This document shows, piece after piece, positions 7,230-15,963 of a DNA stretch of 36,197 bases (position 1 is its first letter; the number at the start of each line of letters is the position of its first letter). The position numbers were made by a program, and so were the translations under genes. This stretch comes from Gemmatimonadota bacterium (GTDB taxonomy: Bacteria; Gemmatimonadota; Gemmatimonadetes; Longimicrobiales; Gaopeijiaceae). Where the stretch lies: positions 1 through 36,197 of the forward strand of contig JAJDNI010000130.1 in the NCBI GenBank assembly GCA_022340755.1. The letters are read 5' to 3'. The notes under the pieces were generated by a model, which was given only the letters and a program-made list of their open reading frames with translations, was not told the origin of the DNA and searched no databases.

Positions 7230-8937
7230 GGTCGTCGTAGACCCCATCACCCGGATCGAGGGTCACCTCCGCATCGAGGTCACAGAGGAGAGTGGACGCA
7301 TCACCGACGCGTGGGCGTCATCCACGCAGTTCCGGGGCATCGAGATCATCCTGGAGGGCCGGGACCCGCGCGACGCCTGGGCGTTCACGCAGAGGATATG
7401 CGGCGTGTGCACGGTGGTGCACGCCATCACTTCGTGCAGGGCGGTGGAGGACGCCCTGGGCATCGAGGTGCCGCCGGCCGGCGGGCTGATACGCAACCTG
7501 GTTCACGGGATGCAGACGGTGCAGGATCACGTTATCCACTTCTACCACCTGCACGCGCTGGACTGGGTTGATGTGGTCAGCGCCCTGGACGCGGACCCGG
7601 CCGGCACGGCGAAGCTCGCGGCGAGCATCTCTCCCTGGCCCAACAACTCGGCGACCTACTTCGCCGAGGTCCAGGACCGCGTCCGCAAATTCGTGCAGTC
7701 GGGACAGCTCGGGATCTTCACCAACGGATATTGGGGACACCCCGCCTACAAGCTTCCTCCGGAGGCCAACCTCATGGCGGTGGCCCACTATCTCGAGGCA
7801 CTGGACTGGCAGCGGGACGTCATCCGCGTGCACACGATCTTCGGGGGCAAGAACCCGCACCCGAACTTCCTCGTGGGCGGCATGGCCTCGGCGATCAACC
7901 TCGACGGGACGGGCACCATCAACGCTGAGAGCCTCACGAAGGTGCAGGACCTGATCAAGCGGGCGCGCGCCTTCGTGGAGCAGGTGTACTGGCCCGACCT
8001 CCTCGCCGTCGCGTCGTTCTACAAGGACTGGGCTGCCATCGGAGGCGGGGTCAAGAACTACATCTCCGTGGGCGAGTACCCCGACAATGGTCAGTGGCGA
8101 GACATCGACTCGATGTACCTCCCCAGGGGCGTGATCTTCGATCGGAACTTGAACGAAGTGCTCCCCTACGACCAGCAGAAGGTCAAGGAGTACATCACCA
8201 GCTCCTGGTACGACTACAAGGAAGGCGACAAGGTCGCTCTTCATCCGTCGAAGGGTGAGACGACGCCTCACTACACCGGGCCCCAGCCGCCGTGGACCTA
8301 CATCCAGGACTACGACAAGTACACCTGGATGAAGGCGCCGCGGTACGACGACAGGCCCGTGGAGGTAGGTCCGCTGGCGCGTATGCTGGTGGCCTACGCG
8401 TCCGGCCACTCGGACGTCAAGGAGGTGGTGAACGACGCCTTGGGCCGGTTGGGCGTCGGTCCCACGGCGCTCTTCTCCACGCTGGGGCGCACCGCGGCCC
8501 GAGGCGTGGAGACGGTGCTCCTCGCGCGCAGGCTCGAGTATTGGTTCGACGCGTTGGTGGCGCGCATCAAGGGCGGAGATACCCAGACCTTCAACGGTGA
8601 CCACTGGGATCCCTCCACCTGGCCCAAGTCTGCCCAGGGCTACGGGTTTCTCGAGGCCGCCCGGGGTGCTCTGGGACACTGGGTGGAGATCCAGGACGGC
8701 GCCATCAGCCACTACCAGTGCGTCGTGCCCAGCACGTGGAACTGCTCGCCCAGGGATGTCAACGGAGCGAGCGGCCCCTACGAGGCTGCACTAACGGACA
8801 ACCATCCTCTGGTGGATCCCGAGCGCCCCCTCGAGATCCTCCGAACGATCCACTCTTTCGACCCGTGTATGGCGTGCGGCGTCCATGTCCTGGACGCGGA
8901 GGGCCACGAGGTCACGCAGGTGAGGGTGAACGGATGA
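7222..8937 (+). CDS. hyaB: [NiFe]-hydrogenase large (catalytic) subunit
   Basis: The 571-residue subunit that holds the Ni-Fe(CN)2CO site and splits H2. The N-terminal L1 motif is RICGVCTVVHAITSCRA, with nickel ligands C60 and C63 and the conserved H67. The C-terminal L2 motif is DPCMACGVH, with C549 and C552 and the expected cleavage after H555, leaving a 16-residue tail (V556-G571) for the maturation protease. The N-terminus VVVDPITRIEGHLRIEV is the family signature. It has no export signal and would be carried across the membrane with the small subunit by Tat. GGAGGA lies just before the ATG at 7222. Its TGA overlaps the cytochrome b ATG (8934-8937). The length is normal for group 1. Confidence 0.98.
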   Translation: MAKVVVDPITRIEGHLRIEVTEESGRITDAWASSTQFRGIEIILEGRDPRDAWAFTQRICGVCTVVHAITSCRAVEDALGIEVPPAGGLIRNLVHGMQTVQDHVIHFYHLHALDWVDVVSALDADPAGTAKLAASISPWPNNSATYFAEVQDRVRKFVQSGQLGIFTNGYWGHPAYKLPPEANLMAVAHYLEALDWQRDVIRVHTIFGGKNPHPNFLVGGMASAINLDGTGTINAESLTKVQDLIKRARAFVEQVYWPDLLAVASFYKDWAAIGGGVKNYISVGEYPDNGQWRDIDSMYLPRGVIFDRNLNEVLPYDQQKVKEYITSSWYDYKEGDKVALHPSKGETTPHYTGPQPPWTYIQDYDKYTWMKAPRYDDRPVEVGPLARMLVAYASGHSDVKEVVNDALGRLGVGPTALFSTLGRTAARGVETVLLARRLEYWFDALVARIKGGDTQTFNGDHWDPSTWPKSAQGYGFLEAARGALGHWVEIQDGAISHYQCVVPSTWNCSPRDVNGASGPYEAALTDNHPLVDPERPLEILRTIHSFDPCMACGVHVLDAEGHEVTQVRVNG

Positions 8938-9662
8938 CGGGCCACGCAAGGGCGGGCGAAGCCAGCTTCACCCGGGAGGCTCCCGTCCAGTACAAGCGGG
9001 TATACCTCTGGCACTGGGCCGTGCGGGCGATGCACTGGGTTTCGGTGTTGTGCATCATTACGCTCGCGGTGACCGGCTTCTACATCGGCAGGCCCTACTT
9101 CACCAGCAGCGGACAAGCCATCAACCACTACGTCATGGCCCGCTTCCGCTTCGTGCACTTCGTGGCGGCGGGCGTGCTGGTGGCCACGGCGATGCTGCGC
9201 GTGTACTGGCTGTTCATCGGCAACCGCTTCGAGCGGTGGGACGCGCTGCTTCCGTATCGGCAGGAAGACTGGAAGAACATGTGGCTCGTCCTGAAGAAGT
9301 ACCTCTTCGTCGAGCCATGGAAGGCGCCTCACTACCTGGGGCACAACCCGCTCCAGCAGATCACCTATTCGTTTATCTACCTGGTGGCGCTGGTTCAGAT
9401 CCTGACCGGGTTCTACATGTTCGGCCTGGCGGATCCCGGGGGCTTCTTCTACACCGTGTTCGGCTGGGTGGGACCGCTGTTCGGCGGCGAGCAGGTGGCC
9501 CGGTTCTATCATCACGTGCTCACGTGGGTATGGGCCATCTTCCTGCCTGTGCACCTGTACCTGACAGTCCGTGCCGACGTGGTGCACCAGGAGAGCCGGA
9601 TCTCCTCCATGATCGGAGGCGGGCGCTACGTACGAGCGGACGTCGAGTTCGTCGACGACTGA
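8934..9662 (+). CDS. hyaC: Hydrogenase cytochrome b subunit (HyaC/HupC type)
   Basis: A 242-residue di-haem membrane protein that takes electrons from the small subunit and passes them to quinone. Four hydrophobic helices are visible. Candidate haem ligands are H34 (AMHW), H75 (RFVHF), H193 or H194 (FYHH) and H207 (LPVHLYL), the expected positions in the Ni/Fe-hydrogenase b-type cytochrome family. The ATG at 8934 overlaps the large-subunit TGA as ATGA and gives MTGHARAGEASFTREAP before the first helix. The frame is open further upstream, but that part lies inside the large-subunit gene and is not used. Its presence indicates a respiratory uptake role rather than a soluble or sensory hydrogenase. 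Confidence 0.95.
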   Translation: MTGHARAGEASFTREAPVQYKRVYLWHWAVRAMHWVSVLCIITLAVTGFYIGRPYFTSSGQAINHYVMARFRFVHFVAAGVLVATAMLRVYWLFIGNRFERWDALLPYRQEDWKNMWLVLKKYLFVEPWKAPHYLGHNPLQQITYSFIYLVALVQILTGFYMFGLADPGGFFYTVFGWVGPLFGGEQVARFYHHVLTWVWAIFLPVHLYLTVRADVVHQESRISSMIGGGRYVRADVEFVDD

Positions 9663-9666
9663 CGGC

Positions 9667-10173
9667 GTGACTTCTGTTCGTACGGTGGTGATCGGGGTGG
9701 GGAGTCCCCTCATGGGAGACGACGGCGTCGGCGTGGCGGCGGTAGAGCTGCTACGCCGCGCCGTTGGATCTCCGGAGGGTGTGACGTTGCTGGACGGCGG
9801 CACCTGGGGCATGCAGCTCCTGCCGGAGATCGAGGGAGCGAATCGGCTCCTGGTGCTGGACGCCGTACACGACGGACAGGAGCCGGGGACGCTCATCCGC
9901 CTCGAGAAAAAGGAGTTGCCTCGGCTTTTGTACCAGAAGGTCTCGCCCCACCAGATCGACCTCAGGGAGGTGTTCGCGGTTGCCGAGCTGAGAGGGACGT
10001 TCCCGGCCGAGGCCGTGGCGCTGGGCATCCAACCGGACGTGGTGGAGTTGCATGAGGGCTTTTCCCCGGCCGTGGAGCATGCGCTGCCGGGACTCATCAC
10101 CGCGGCCGTGGATCAGCTGAAGGCGTGGGGACACGACGTCCCCGCCACGGTCCGGGAGGCGGGTCATGCATGA
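9667..10173 (+). CDS. hyaD: Hydrogenase maturation endopeptidase (HyaD/HybD/HupD family)
   Basis: A 168-residue protease that cuts the C-terminal tail off the large subunit after nickel is inserted. The N-terminal GVGSPLMGDDGVGV, LLDGGTWGMQLL, LLVLDAVHDG and VSPHQIDL blocks match the family. In E. coli HybD the metal ligands are E16, D62 and H93; the matching residues here are D19, D65 and H95, so the glutamate is replaced by aspartate. It starts with GTG at 9667, 4 bases after the cytochrome b stop, with a weak ribosome site. It overlaps hypA by 8 bases. Its substrate is almost certainly the large subunit encoded just upstream, which ends in a DPCMACGVH site plus tail. Confidence 0.95.
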   Translation: MTSVRTVVIGVGSPLMGDDGVGVAAVELLRRAVGSPEGVTLLDGGTWGMQLLPEIEGANRLLVLDAVHDGQEPGTLIRLEKKELPRLLYQKVSPHQIDLREVFAVAELRGTFPAEAVALGIQPDVVELHEGFSPAVEHALPGLITAAVDQLKAWGHDVPATVREAGHA

Positions 10174-10426
10174 GATGAGCGTGGCTCTGGAGATCTGCCG
10201 CATCACCGAGGAGCAGGTGGGGCGCGATGCGCTGCCGTTCGTCCGTGAGGTGGGCCTGATGGTGGGCAGCGAGTCGGGCGTGGAGCCGGACAACCTGGAG
10301 TTCTGCCTGGACGCCCTCCTCTCTCACGCGCCTTTTGCGGGTGCAAGGGTGGCAATGGAACGATCCGCGGGCGACGATCTGCGGGTAACCTACCTGGAGG
10401 TAGACGATGACCGTCCGCCGAATTGA
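10166..10426 (+). CDS. hypA: HypA-like nickel chaperone lacking the zinc-finger domain
   Basis: An 86-residue protein beginning MHEMSVALEICRITEEQ, the HypA/HybF signature that includes the nickel-binding His2 and Glu3. The nickel domain continues to LEFCLDALLSHAPFAGARVAME. Ordinary HypA is about 113 residues and next has a zinc domain with two CxxC pairs, then a final strand like GRELRVxxLEVDD. Here the sequence passes from MERSAG straight to DDLRVTYLEVDDDRPPN, so the zinc domain is missing while the last strand is kept. There is no frameshift: the downstream ATG of hypB has its own good ribosome site inside the end of this gene, with a 20-base overlap. GGGAGG lies 6 nt before the ATG. The protein is expected to deliver nickel with HypB, though without the structural zinc site. 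Confidence 0.9.
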   Translation: MHEMSVALEICRITEEQVGRDALPFVREVGLMVGSESGVEPDNLEFCLDALLSHAPFAGARVAMERSAGDDLRVTYLEVDDDRPPN

Positions 10427-11078
10427 GGTTCGCGAGCGAGTCATGGAGAAGAACGACCAGCTGGCGGCGGAGGTGCGCCGGCGTCTGGCCGGTCACGGCG
10501 TGCGGGCGCTGAACCTGGTCTCGTCCCCCGGGTCGGGAAAGACGCTGTTGCTCGAGCGCACGCTTCAGCAGCTCGGGTCCGAGCTACGCATGGCCGTCGT
10601 CACCGGCGACGTGCAGACGGAGAACGACGCCGACCGGCTGGCCAAGTGGACGGATCGGATGGTGCACGCCGTGGTGACGGGAGGAGGATGCCATCTGGAT
10701 GCGCGCCAGGTGAGCGCCGCGCTGGACGACCTGGATCTCGCGGACGTGGACCTGCTGTTCGTGGAGAACGTGGGGAATCTCGTATGCCCGGCGAGCTGGG
10801 ATCTCGGGGAGACGGCGAAGGTGGTCGTGTTCTCCGTCACCGAGGGTGAGGACAAGCCGCTGAAGTATCCCAAGATGTTCCGCATGGCGAAGTACGCGGT
10901 GCTGAACAAGGTGGACCTGCTGCCCTACGTGCCCTTCGACGTAGACAAGGCGGTGGAGTACGCCCGAGAGGTGAACCCCGATCTCGAGTTCTTCTTCACG
11001 TCGGCGCTGACCGGGGAAGGGATGGAGAGCTGGTACGGGTTTCTCCGGGCACAGGCCTGTACGCCGGCAGAGACCTGA
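10407..11078 (+). CDS. hypB: Hydrogenase nickel-insertion GTPase HypB
   Basis: A 223-residue SIMIBI-class GTPase that drives nickel insertion into the large subunit with HypA. Visible are the P-loop SSPGSGKT (39-46), VVTGDVQTENDADRL (about 64-78), the dimer-interface metal site with C95-H96 in GGGCHLDARQ, ENVGNLVCP with C127, and the NKVD guanine-specificity motif (167-170). The N-terminus MTVRRIEVRERVMEKND lacks both the CxxCGC high-affinity nickel motif of E. coli HypB and the His-rich stretch of rhizobial HypB, so only the interface site remains. GGAGG 6 nt before the ATG supports the start. It is followed after 2 bases by hypF. Confidence 0.97.
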   Translation: MTVRRIEVRERVMEKNDQLAAEVRRRLAGHGVRALNLVSSPGSGKTLLLERTLQQLGSELRMAVVTGDVQTENDADRLAKWTDRMVHAVVTGGGCHLDARQVSAALDDLDLADVDLLFVENVGNLVCPASWDLGETAKVVVFSVTEGEDKPLKYPKMFRMAKYAVLNKVDLLPYVPFDVDKAVEYAREVNPDLEFFFTSALTGEGMESWYGFLRAQACTPAET

Positions 11079-11080
11079 CC

Positions 11081-13420
11081 GTGATCGACCCCCTTCCGGT
11101 CCCCACGCACGGCGCTCGGGCGTCGGGGCGCGCCGTCGAGGTCCGTATCCGCGGCGTCGTGCAGGGCGTGGGCTTTCGTCCATTCGTGCACCGCCTGGCC
11201 CTGCGGCGCGGGGTGCGCGGGTGGGTGAGGAACGAGGCCGGTGCTGTGCACATCGTGGCGGAGGGGGACGACCTCGCGCTGACGCGGTTCCTCGAGGCGC
11301 TACGCGCCGAGGCGCCTCCTCTTTCCCGCATCGACGACCTGGAGGTGACACAGGCGCCGTGGTCGGGCGTAACGGGCTTCCAGGTGATGGCCAGCGACGT
11401 CGCACCGTCGGGACGCCTGCCCGTGTCACCGGACGTGGCGATGTGCCCGGCGTGTGAGGTTGAACTCCGGGACCCCGCAAATCGGCGGTACCGCTATCCC
11501 TTCATCACCTGCACCGACTGCGGTCCCCGCTTCACGGTCATCGAATCCATGCCGTACGACCGGGAGCGGAGCACGATGTCCGCGTTTCCCCAGTGCCCGG
11601 AATGTGCCCGGGAGTACTCCGACCCGGAGTCGCGCCGGTACCACTCCGAGACCAACTCGTGCCCGGTGTGCGGGCCCCGGGTGTGGCTGGAGATGGGCGG
11701 CGCGGTGACGCAGCGCGCGGACCTGGCGATCCGTGGTGCCGGAGACCTGCTGCGCCAGGGACGGATCGTGGCGGTGCGGGGGCTGGGTGGCTTCCACGTG
11801 GCGTGCGACGCCGGAGACGAGCTCTCGGTTCGGCGGCTGCGCGCGCGCAAGCACCGGGAGGCCAAGCCTCTGGCCATCATGGTGCGCACGCTCGAAGAGG
11901 CGCAGCTATTGGCGCACGTCTCATCCCGTGAGGCGGCTCTCCTGACGTCTCGAGAGAGGCCCCTCGTGGTGCTGGAGCGACGGAGTGACTCGGGCCTCGC
12001 CGAAGCTCTGGCTCCGGGGCTCTCCACCGTGGGCGTCATGCTGGCGTACACGCCGCTGCACTCCCTGCTTCTGGAAGAGGTCGGGCGGCCCCTGGTCATG
12101 ACCAGCGGCAATGCCAGCGAAGAGCCCATCGCCATCGGTAACGACGAAGCCCGGCAACGCCTGGGCGACGTGGCGGACGCGTTCCTCCTGCACGACCGCG
12201 AGATCGTGGCGCGCTACGACGATTCCCTGGTGCGGGCTTGGTCGGACGATCGCGTCTTCCTGCGCCGGGGGCGGGGATACGCGCCGCTACCGGTACCTCT
12301 TCCGGTGCCGGCGCCTCGTCCGTTCCTGGCCGTCGGTCCCCACCTGAAGAACACCCTGACCCTCGCTCAGGAAGGGGACGCGTGGGTGAGCCAGCACGTC
12401 GGGGACCTGGAGAACCTCGAGACCTTAGCTCACTTCCAGGACGTGCTGAACCGCTTCCGGACGCTCTTCCGGCTTGAGCCGGAGGCGGTGGTGCGCGACC
12501 TCCATCCGGGGTATCTGTCCACTCGCATCGCGGAGCAGTGCGGCCTGGCGGAGCTCCCTCCCGTCCAGCACCACCACGCCCACATCGCCGCGGTGCAGGG
12601 CGAGCACGGCGAGGTGAACGACGTCCTCGGCCTCGCCTTCGACGGTACGGGCTACGGTGAGGACGGAAAGGTCTGGGGAGGTGAGTTCCTCCATTCCCGC
12701 CTGACGGGCTTCCGGCGGGTGGGGTGCCTGCGCTACGCTCCTCTTCCCGGAGGAGATGCCGCCGCCCGGGCCCCCTGGCGGTCAGCCCTGGGATATGTAG
12801 CGCTGGCTCCGGACGCGGGTCCAGCCTTCGAGGCCGCCTTCCGCCGGGTGCCGTCCCGGGAGCGCGCCCTGGCCGAGCATCAGCTCGAGCGGGGGGTGAA
12901 CGCCCCGGAGGCCTCCTCGATGGGGAGGCTCTTCGACGCGGCCGCGGCGGTGCTGGGCGTGCGCGACGTGGCCCGCTTCGAGGGACAGGCGCCCATGGAG
13001 CTCGAATCCCTGGCGGGGAGAATCCCGGCCGAGCCGCTGCCGTTTCCGGCGTCCATGGAAGACGGCATCTGGGTCCTGGATCCGGTCCCGCTCCTGGAAG
13101 CGTTGGGCTCGCTCAGGCTCAGGGGGGTGGCGGTGCCGGAGCTGGCCGCGCGCTTTCATGAGAGCGTAGCCTCTGCGGCCGCCGGGCTCGCGATCCGGTT
13201 GTGCGGCGACCTCGGCCTCGACACTGTGGCGCTGGGCGGGGGCTGCTTCCAGAACATGCGGCTTCTGGACGGTGTTGCGCTCCGCCTGCGCGACGCGGGA
13301 CTTCGGACCCTGGTACCACACACGTTGGGTCCCAACGACGGCGCCATCAGCTACGGACAGGCCGTCGTGGCTGCCGCGCGACTGCACACCCTGGGCTTCC
13401 CGAGCCCGAGAGGAGCGTAG
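11081..13420 (+). CDS. hypF: Carbamoyltransferase HypF
   Basis: A full-length, 779-residue protein that uses carbamoyl phosphate and ATP to carbamoylate the C-terminal Cys of HypE, the first step in making the iron-bound cyanide. Domains in order are an acylphosphatase domain (about 18-105; R33 in [13 protein letters not shown] and N51), a zinc-finger pair (C122/C125, C144/C147, C172/C175, C194/C197), a YrdC-like domain (about 215-400, with [13 protein letters not shown] and [11 protein letters not shown]) and a Kae1-like domain (about 410-779, with [16 protein letters not shown] and [11 protein letters not shown]). The start is GTG at 11081, 2 bases after hypB. The ribosome site is weak, so coupling to hypB is likely. 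No domain is missing. Confidence 0.98.
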   Translation: MIDPLPVPTHGARASGRAVEVRIRGVVQGVGFRPFVHRLALRRGVRGWVRNEAGAVHIVAEGDDLALTRFLEALRAEAPPLSRIDDLEVTQAPWSGVTGFQVMASDVAPSGRLPVSPDVAMCPACEVELRDPANRRYRYPFITCTDCGPRFTVIESMPYDRERSTMSAFPQCPECAREYSDPESRRYHSETNSCPVCGPRVWLEMGGAVTQRADLAIRGAGDLLRQGRIVAVRGLGGFHVACDAGDELSVRRLRARKHREAKPLAIMVRTLEEAQLLAHVSSREAALLTSRERPLVVLERRSDSGLAEALAPGLSTVGVMLAYTPLHSLLLEEVGRPLVMTSGNASEEPIAIGNDEARQRLGDVADAFLLHDREIVARYDDSLVRAWSDDRVFLRRGRGYAPLPVPLPVPAPRPFLAVGPHLKNTLTLAQEGDAWVSQHVGDLENLETLAHFQDVLNRFRTLFRLEPEAVVRDLHPGYLSTRIAEQCGLAELPPVQHHHAHIAAVQGEHGEVNDVLGLAFDGTGYGEDGKVWGGEFLHSRLTGFRRVGCLRYAPLPGGDAAARAPWRSALGYVALAPDAGPAFEAAFRRVPSRERALAEHQLERGVNAPEASSMGRLFDAAAAVLGVRDVARFEGQAPMELESLAGRIPAEPLPFPASMEDGIWVLDPVPLLEALGSLRLRGVAVPELAARFHESVASAAAGLAIRLCGDLGLDTVALGGGCFQNMRLLDGVALRLRDAGLRTLVPHTLGPNDGAISYGQAVVAAARLHTLGFPSPRGA

Positions 13421-13426
13421 AGAGCC

Positions 13427-13780
13427 ATGTGCCTGGGCATCCCCGGACGTATCGTCGAGATCCGCCAGGACGCGGGCCTTCCCATGGGCGTCGTCGACTT
13501 CGGGGGCGTGCGCCGCGAGGTGTGCCTCGCCTACGTGGCGGACGAGGTGAGCGTGGGGGACTACGCCGTCGTGCACGTGGGCTTCGCCATCTCGAAGGTG
13601 GACGAGGAGGAAGCGCAGCGGACCTACGACGTGCTGAAGGAGATGGGCGAGCTCGACGAGCTCCAATGGGTGCGGGAGGCCGCCGAAGCGGCGGCCTCGG
13701 TGGAGGCGCCGGCGAATTCGGGGAACGGGGTCGGGAACTCCGGTGTCGGCACCCGAGAAGCCGGGAGCGGGACGCAGTGA
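13427..13780 (+). CDS. hypC: Hydrogenase assembly chaperone HypC with a long C-terminal tail
   Basis: A 117-residue protein that starts [12 protein letters not shown], the HypC/HybG signature whose Cys2 binds the Fe(CN)2CO unit with HypD. The OB-fold core runs through [31 protein letters not shown] to about residue 77. HypC is normally 75-95 residues. Here a further ~35 residues follow: [18 protein letters not shown] and then a Gly/Asn/Ser/Thr-rich end, probably disordered. The tail may simply be the coding sequence read on to reach hypD. The TGA overlaps the GTG start of hypD (13777-13780). It lies 6 bases after hypF. Confidence 0.95.
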   Translation: MCLGIPGRIVEIRQDAGLPMGVVDFGGVRREVCLAYVADEVSVGDYAVVHVGFAISKVDEEEAQRTYDVLKEMGELDELQWVREAAEAAASVEAPANSGNGVGNSGVGTREAGSGTQ

Positions 13781-14880
13781 AGTACCTCTCCGAGTACCGG
13801 GACCCCGCGCTGGCGCGCGCTCTGGTGGAGCGCATACGCCGCACCGCCACCCGCAGATGGACGCTCATGGAGGTGTGCGGAGGACAGACCCACACCATCG
13901 TGAAGCAGGGCATCAACGACGTGCTCTCCGACGCCGTGGAGATGATCCACGGACCAGGATGCCCCGTGTGCGTCACGCCGCTGGAGCAGATCGACCGGGC
14001 GCTGCACCTGGCGTCGCGTGCCGACGTGATCTTCACGTCGTTCGGCGACATGCTGCGCGTTCCCGGAAGCGAGTGTGACCTGTTCCAGGTCAAGTCCCGG
14101 GGCGGCAACGTGCGCATCGTGTACTCGCCGCTGGACGCCGTGGAGCTGGCCCGCAAGCACCCGGACAAGGAGGTCGTCTTCTTCGCGGTGGGCTTCGAGA
14201 CCACGGCGCCCGCCAACGCCATGGCGGTTTGGCGGGCCCGGGAGCTGGACCTCGACAACTTCAGCATCCTCGTCTCCCATGTCACCGTGCCACCGGCGAT
14301 GGAGGCCATCCTGCGGGCCCCGGACAACCGCGTGCAGGGCTTCCTCGCCGCCGGCCACGTGTGCACGGTCATGGGGTGGACCGAGTACGAGCCCCTGGCC
14401 GAGAAGTACCAGGTACCCATCGTCGTCACGGGCTTCGAGCCGTTGGACATCCTGGAAGGGATCTGGATGGCGGTCCGCCAGCTCGAGGAAGGACGCCACG
14501 AGGTCGAGAACCAATACGTGCGCTCGGTACGCAGGGAAGGGAACGAGCCCGCGCAGAACCTGGTCAATCGCGTCTTCCGGATCGTGGACCGTGGATGGCG
14601 GGGGATTGGCGTCATCCCCGCCAGCGGCCTCGGCCTGCGCCCCGAGTTCGCTCCGTTCGACGCGGAGCTGAAGTTCGCGCTGGACTTCATCCGGGCCGAG
14701 GAGCCTGAAGAGTGCCGCGCCGGCGACGTCCTCCGGGGCCGCATCAAGCCCTTCCAGTGTGCAGCCTTCGGCAAGGCGTGCACCCCCGAGTCGCCTCTGG
14801 GTGCGCCCATGGTGTCGGCGGAGGGCGCGTGCGCCGCCTACTACAACTTCGGTCGCTTTCGGCAGATGGCGGGCTGCTGA
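13777..14880 (+). CDS. hypD: Hydrogenase formation protein HypD
   Basis: A 367-residue iron-sulfur scaffold that, with HypC, assembles Fe(CN)2CO. The functional cysteines are C34 in [10 protein letters not shown] and C62/C65 in [11 protein letters not shown], matching the spacing of C41, C69 and C72 in E. coli HypD. Other family blocks are [14 protein letters not shown] and [14 protein letters not shown]. The C-terminal [19 protein letters not shown] and [10 protein letters not shown] carry [4Fe-4S] ligands. The start is GTG at 13777, overlapping the hypC stop, with GGGAG about 9 nt upstream; the frame is open further upstream only as a shadow of hypF and hypC. It ends one base before the hypE ATG. 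Confidence 0.97.
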   Translation: MKYLSEYRDPALARALVERIRRTATRRWTLMEVCGGQTHTIVKQGINDVLSDAVEMIHGPGCPVCVTPLEQIDRALHLASRADVIFTSFGDMLRVPGSECDLFQVKSRGGNVRIVYSPLDAVELARKHPDKEVVFFAVGFETTAPANAMAVWRARELDLDNFSILVSHVTVPPAMEAILRAPDNRVQGFLAAGHVCTVMGWTEYEPLAEKYQVPIVVTGFEPLDILEGIWMAVRQLEEGRHEVENQYVRSVRREGNEPAQNLVNRVFRIVDRGWRGIGVIPASGLGLRPEFAPFDAELKFALDFIRAEEPEECRAGDVLRGRIKPFQCAAFGKACTPESPLGAPMVSAEGACAAYYNFGRFRQMAGC

Positions 14881-14881
14881 G

Positions 14882-15937
14882 ATGGCGTCATTGGCATCGG
14901 GTCCCGTCTGTCCCGTTCCCCGGGGTGAGCACGATCGGGTACAGCTCGGACACGGCTCCGGCGGGAAGATGAGCGCCCAGCTCCTGCGCGATCACTTTCT
15001 GCCCCGCTTCGGCAACGCACATCTGGACAGCCTGGGCGACGGGGCGGTGGTGCCCGTGGAGGGCGGCGAGATCGTCATGTCCACCGACACGTTCGTGGTG
15101 AGCCCTCTGGAGTTCCCCGGCGGCAACATCGGTCATCTGGCGGTGCACGGCACCGTGAACGACCTGGCCATGATGGGGGCCACGCCCCGCTACCTGTCCG
15201 CGGGCTTCGTGCTGGAGGAAGGACTCCCCTTCGACGTGCTGGACAGGATCCTGGACGCGATGGCCGAGTGTGCCGAGGCGGCGGGGGTGACGGTTGTTGC
15301 CGGCGACACCAAGGTGGTGGACCGCGGCAAGACCGACGGCATGTTCGTGAACACCACCGGCGTGGGCATCCTCCACGACGGCTTCCGCCCGAGGCCCGAC
15401 GGCGCCCGGCCGGGCGACGCCGTGGTGGTGAGCGGCCCGCTGGGGCGCCACGGCATGGCGATCATGGCGGTGCGGGAGGGATTCTCGTTCGACAGCGAGA
15501 TCGTCAGCGACACGACCGACCTCGCGCCTCTGGTGGGCGCTCTGCGAGAGCGCGTCGGGGACGGTGTCCACGCGCTCCGCGACGCAACCCGGGGCGGATT
15601 GGCCAGCGCGCTGAACGAGATCGCCGCCGCGTCGGGCGTGGGTGTGACACTCGAGGACGGCGCCGCCCCGGTGCCCGACGCCGTCCAGGCGGCGTGCGAG
15701 ATGCTGGGCCTCGACCCGTTCTACGTCGCCAACGAAGGGGTGCTGGTCGCCTTTGTGGCTCCGGAGGCGGCGGGCGAGGTGCTGGACGTGCTCACCGCCA
15801 CGCCCCAGGGGGCGGAAGCGCGGGTGGTGGGACGGGTGGTGGATGAGCACCCGGGCATGGTGGTGCTGCGGACGGGCCTGGGCGGCACCCGCGTGGTGGA
15901 CCTTTTGCCGGGAGATCAGCTCCCGAGGATCTGCTGA
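14882..15937 (+). CDS. hypE: Hydrogenase expression/formation protein HypE
   Basis: A 351-residue PurM/AIR-synthase-like protein that dehydrates the thiocarbamate made by HypF to a thiocyanate, the source of the CN ligands. Near the start is VQLGHGSGGKMSAQLL, then the ATP-site blocks STDTFVVSPLEFPGGNIGHLAVHGTVND, TVVAGDTKVVDRGK and ALRDATRGGLASALNEIA. It ends in PRIC with the terminal Cys351 that is carbamoylated and carries the cyano group, so the gene is intact to its last codon. The ATG at 14882 leaves about 20 residues before the conserved GHGSGG block; the ribosome site is weak and coupling to hypD (1-base gap) is likely. Confidence 0.97.
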   Translation: MASLASGPVCPVPRGEHDRVQLGHGSGGKMSAQLLRDHFLPRFGNAHLDSLGDGAVVPVEGGEIVMSTDTFVVSPLEFPGGNIGHLAVHGTVNDLAMMGATPRYLSAGFVLEEGLPFDVLDRILDAMAECAEAAGVTVVAGDTKVVDRGKTDGMFVNTTGVGILHDGFRPRPDGARPGDAVVVSGPLGRHGMAIMAVREGFSFDSEIVSDTTDLAPLVGALRERVGDGVHALRDATRGGLASALNEIAAASGVGVTLEDGAAPVPDAVQAACEMLGLDPFYVANEGVLVAFVAPEAAGEVLDVLTATPQGAEARVVGRVVDEHPGMVVLRTGLGGTRVVDLLPGDQLPRIC

Positions 15938-15963
15938 ATGAGCCGAGTCTCGTCGTTCCCGAG

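Noticed and set aside
7318-8712. A 464-codon open frame antisense to the hydrogenase large subunit
   Set aside because: Its product is Arg/His/Val/Gly-rich without any domain, and it mirrors a gene whose identity is certain. High GC makes long antisense frames common.
6063-8937. Group 1h high-affinity hydrogenase assignment
   Set aside because: The clear Tat signal, C-terminal anchor helix, four-Cys proximal site and linked cytochrome b do not fit that group as I know it. The subgroup was left open instead.
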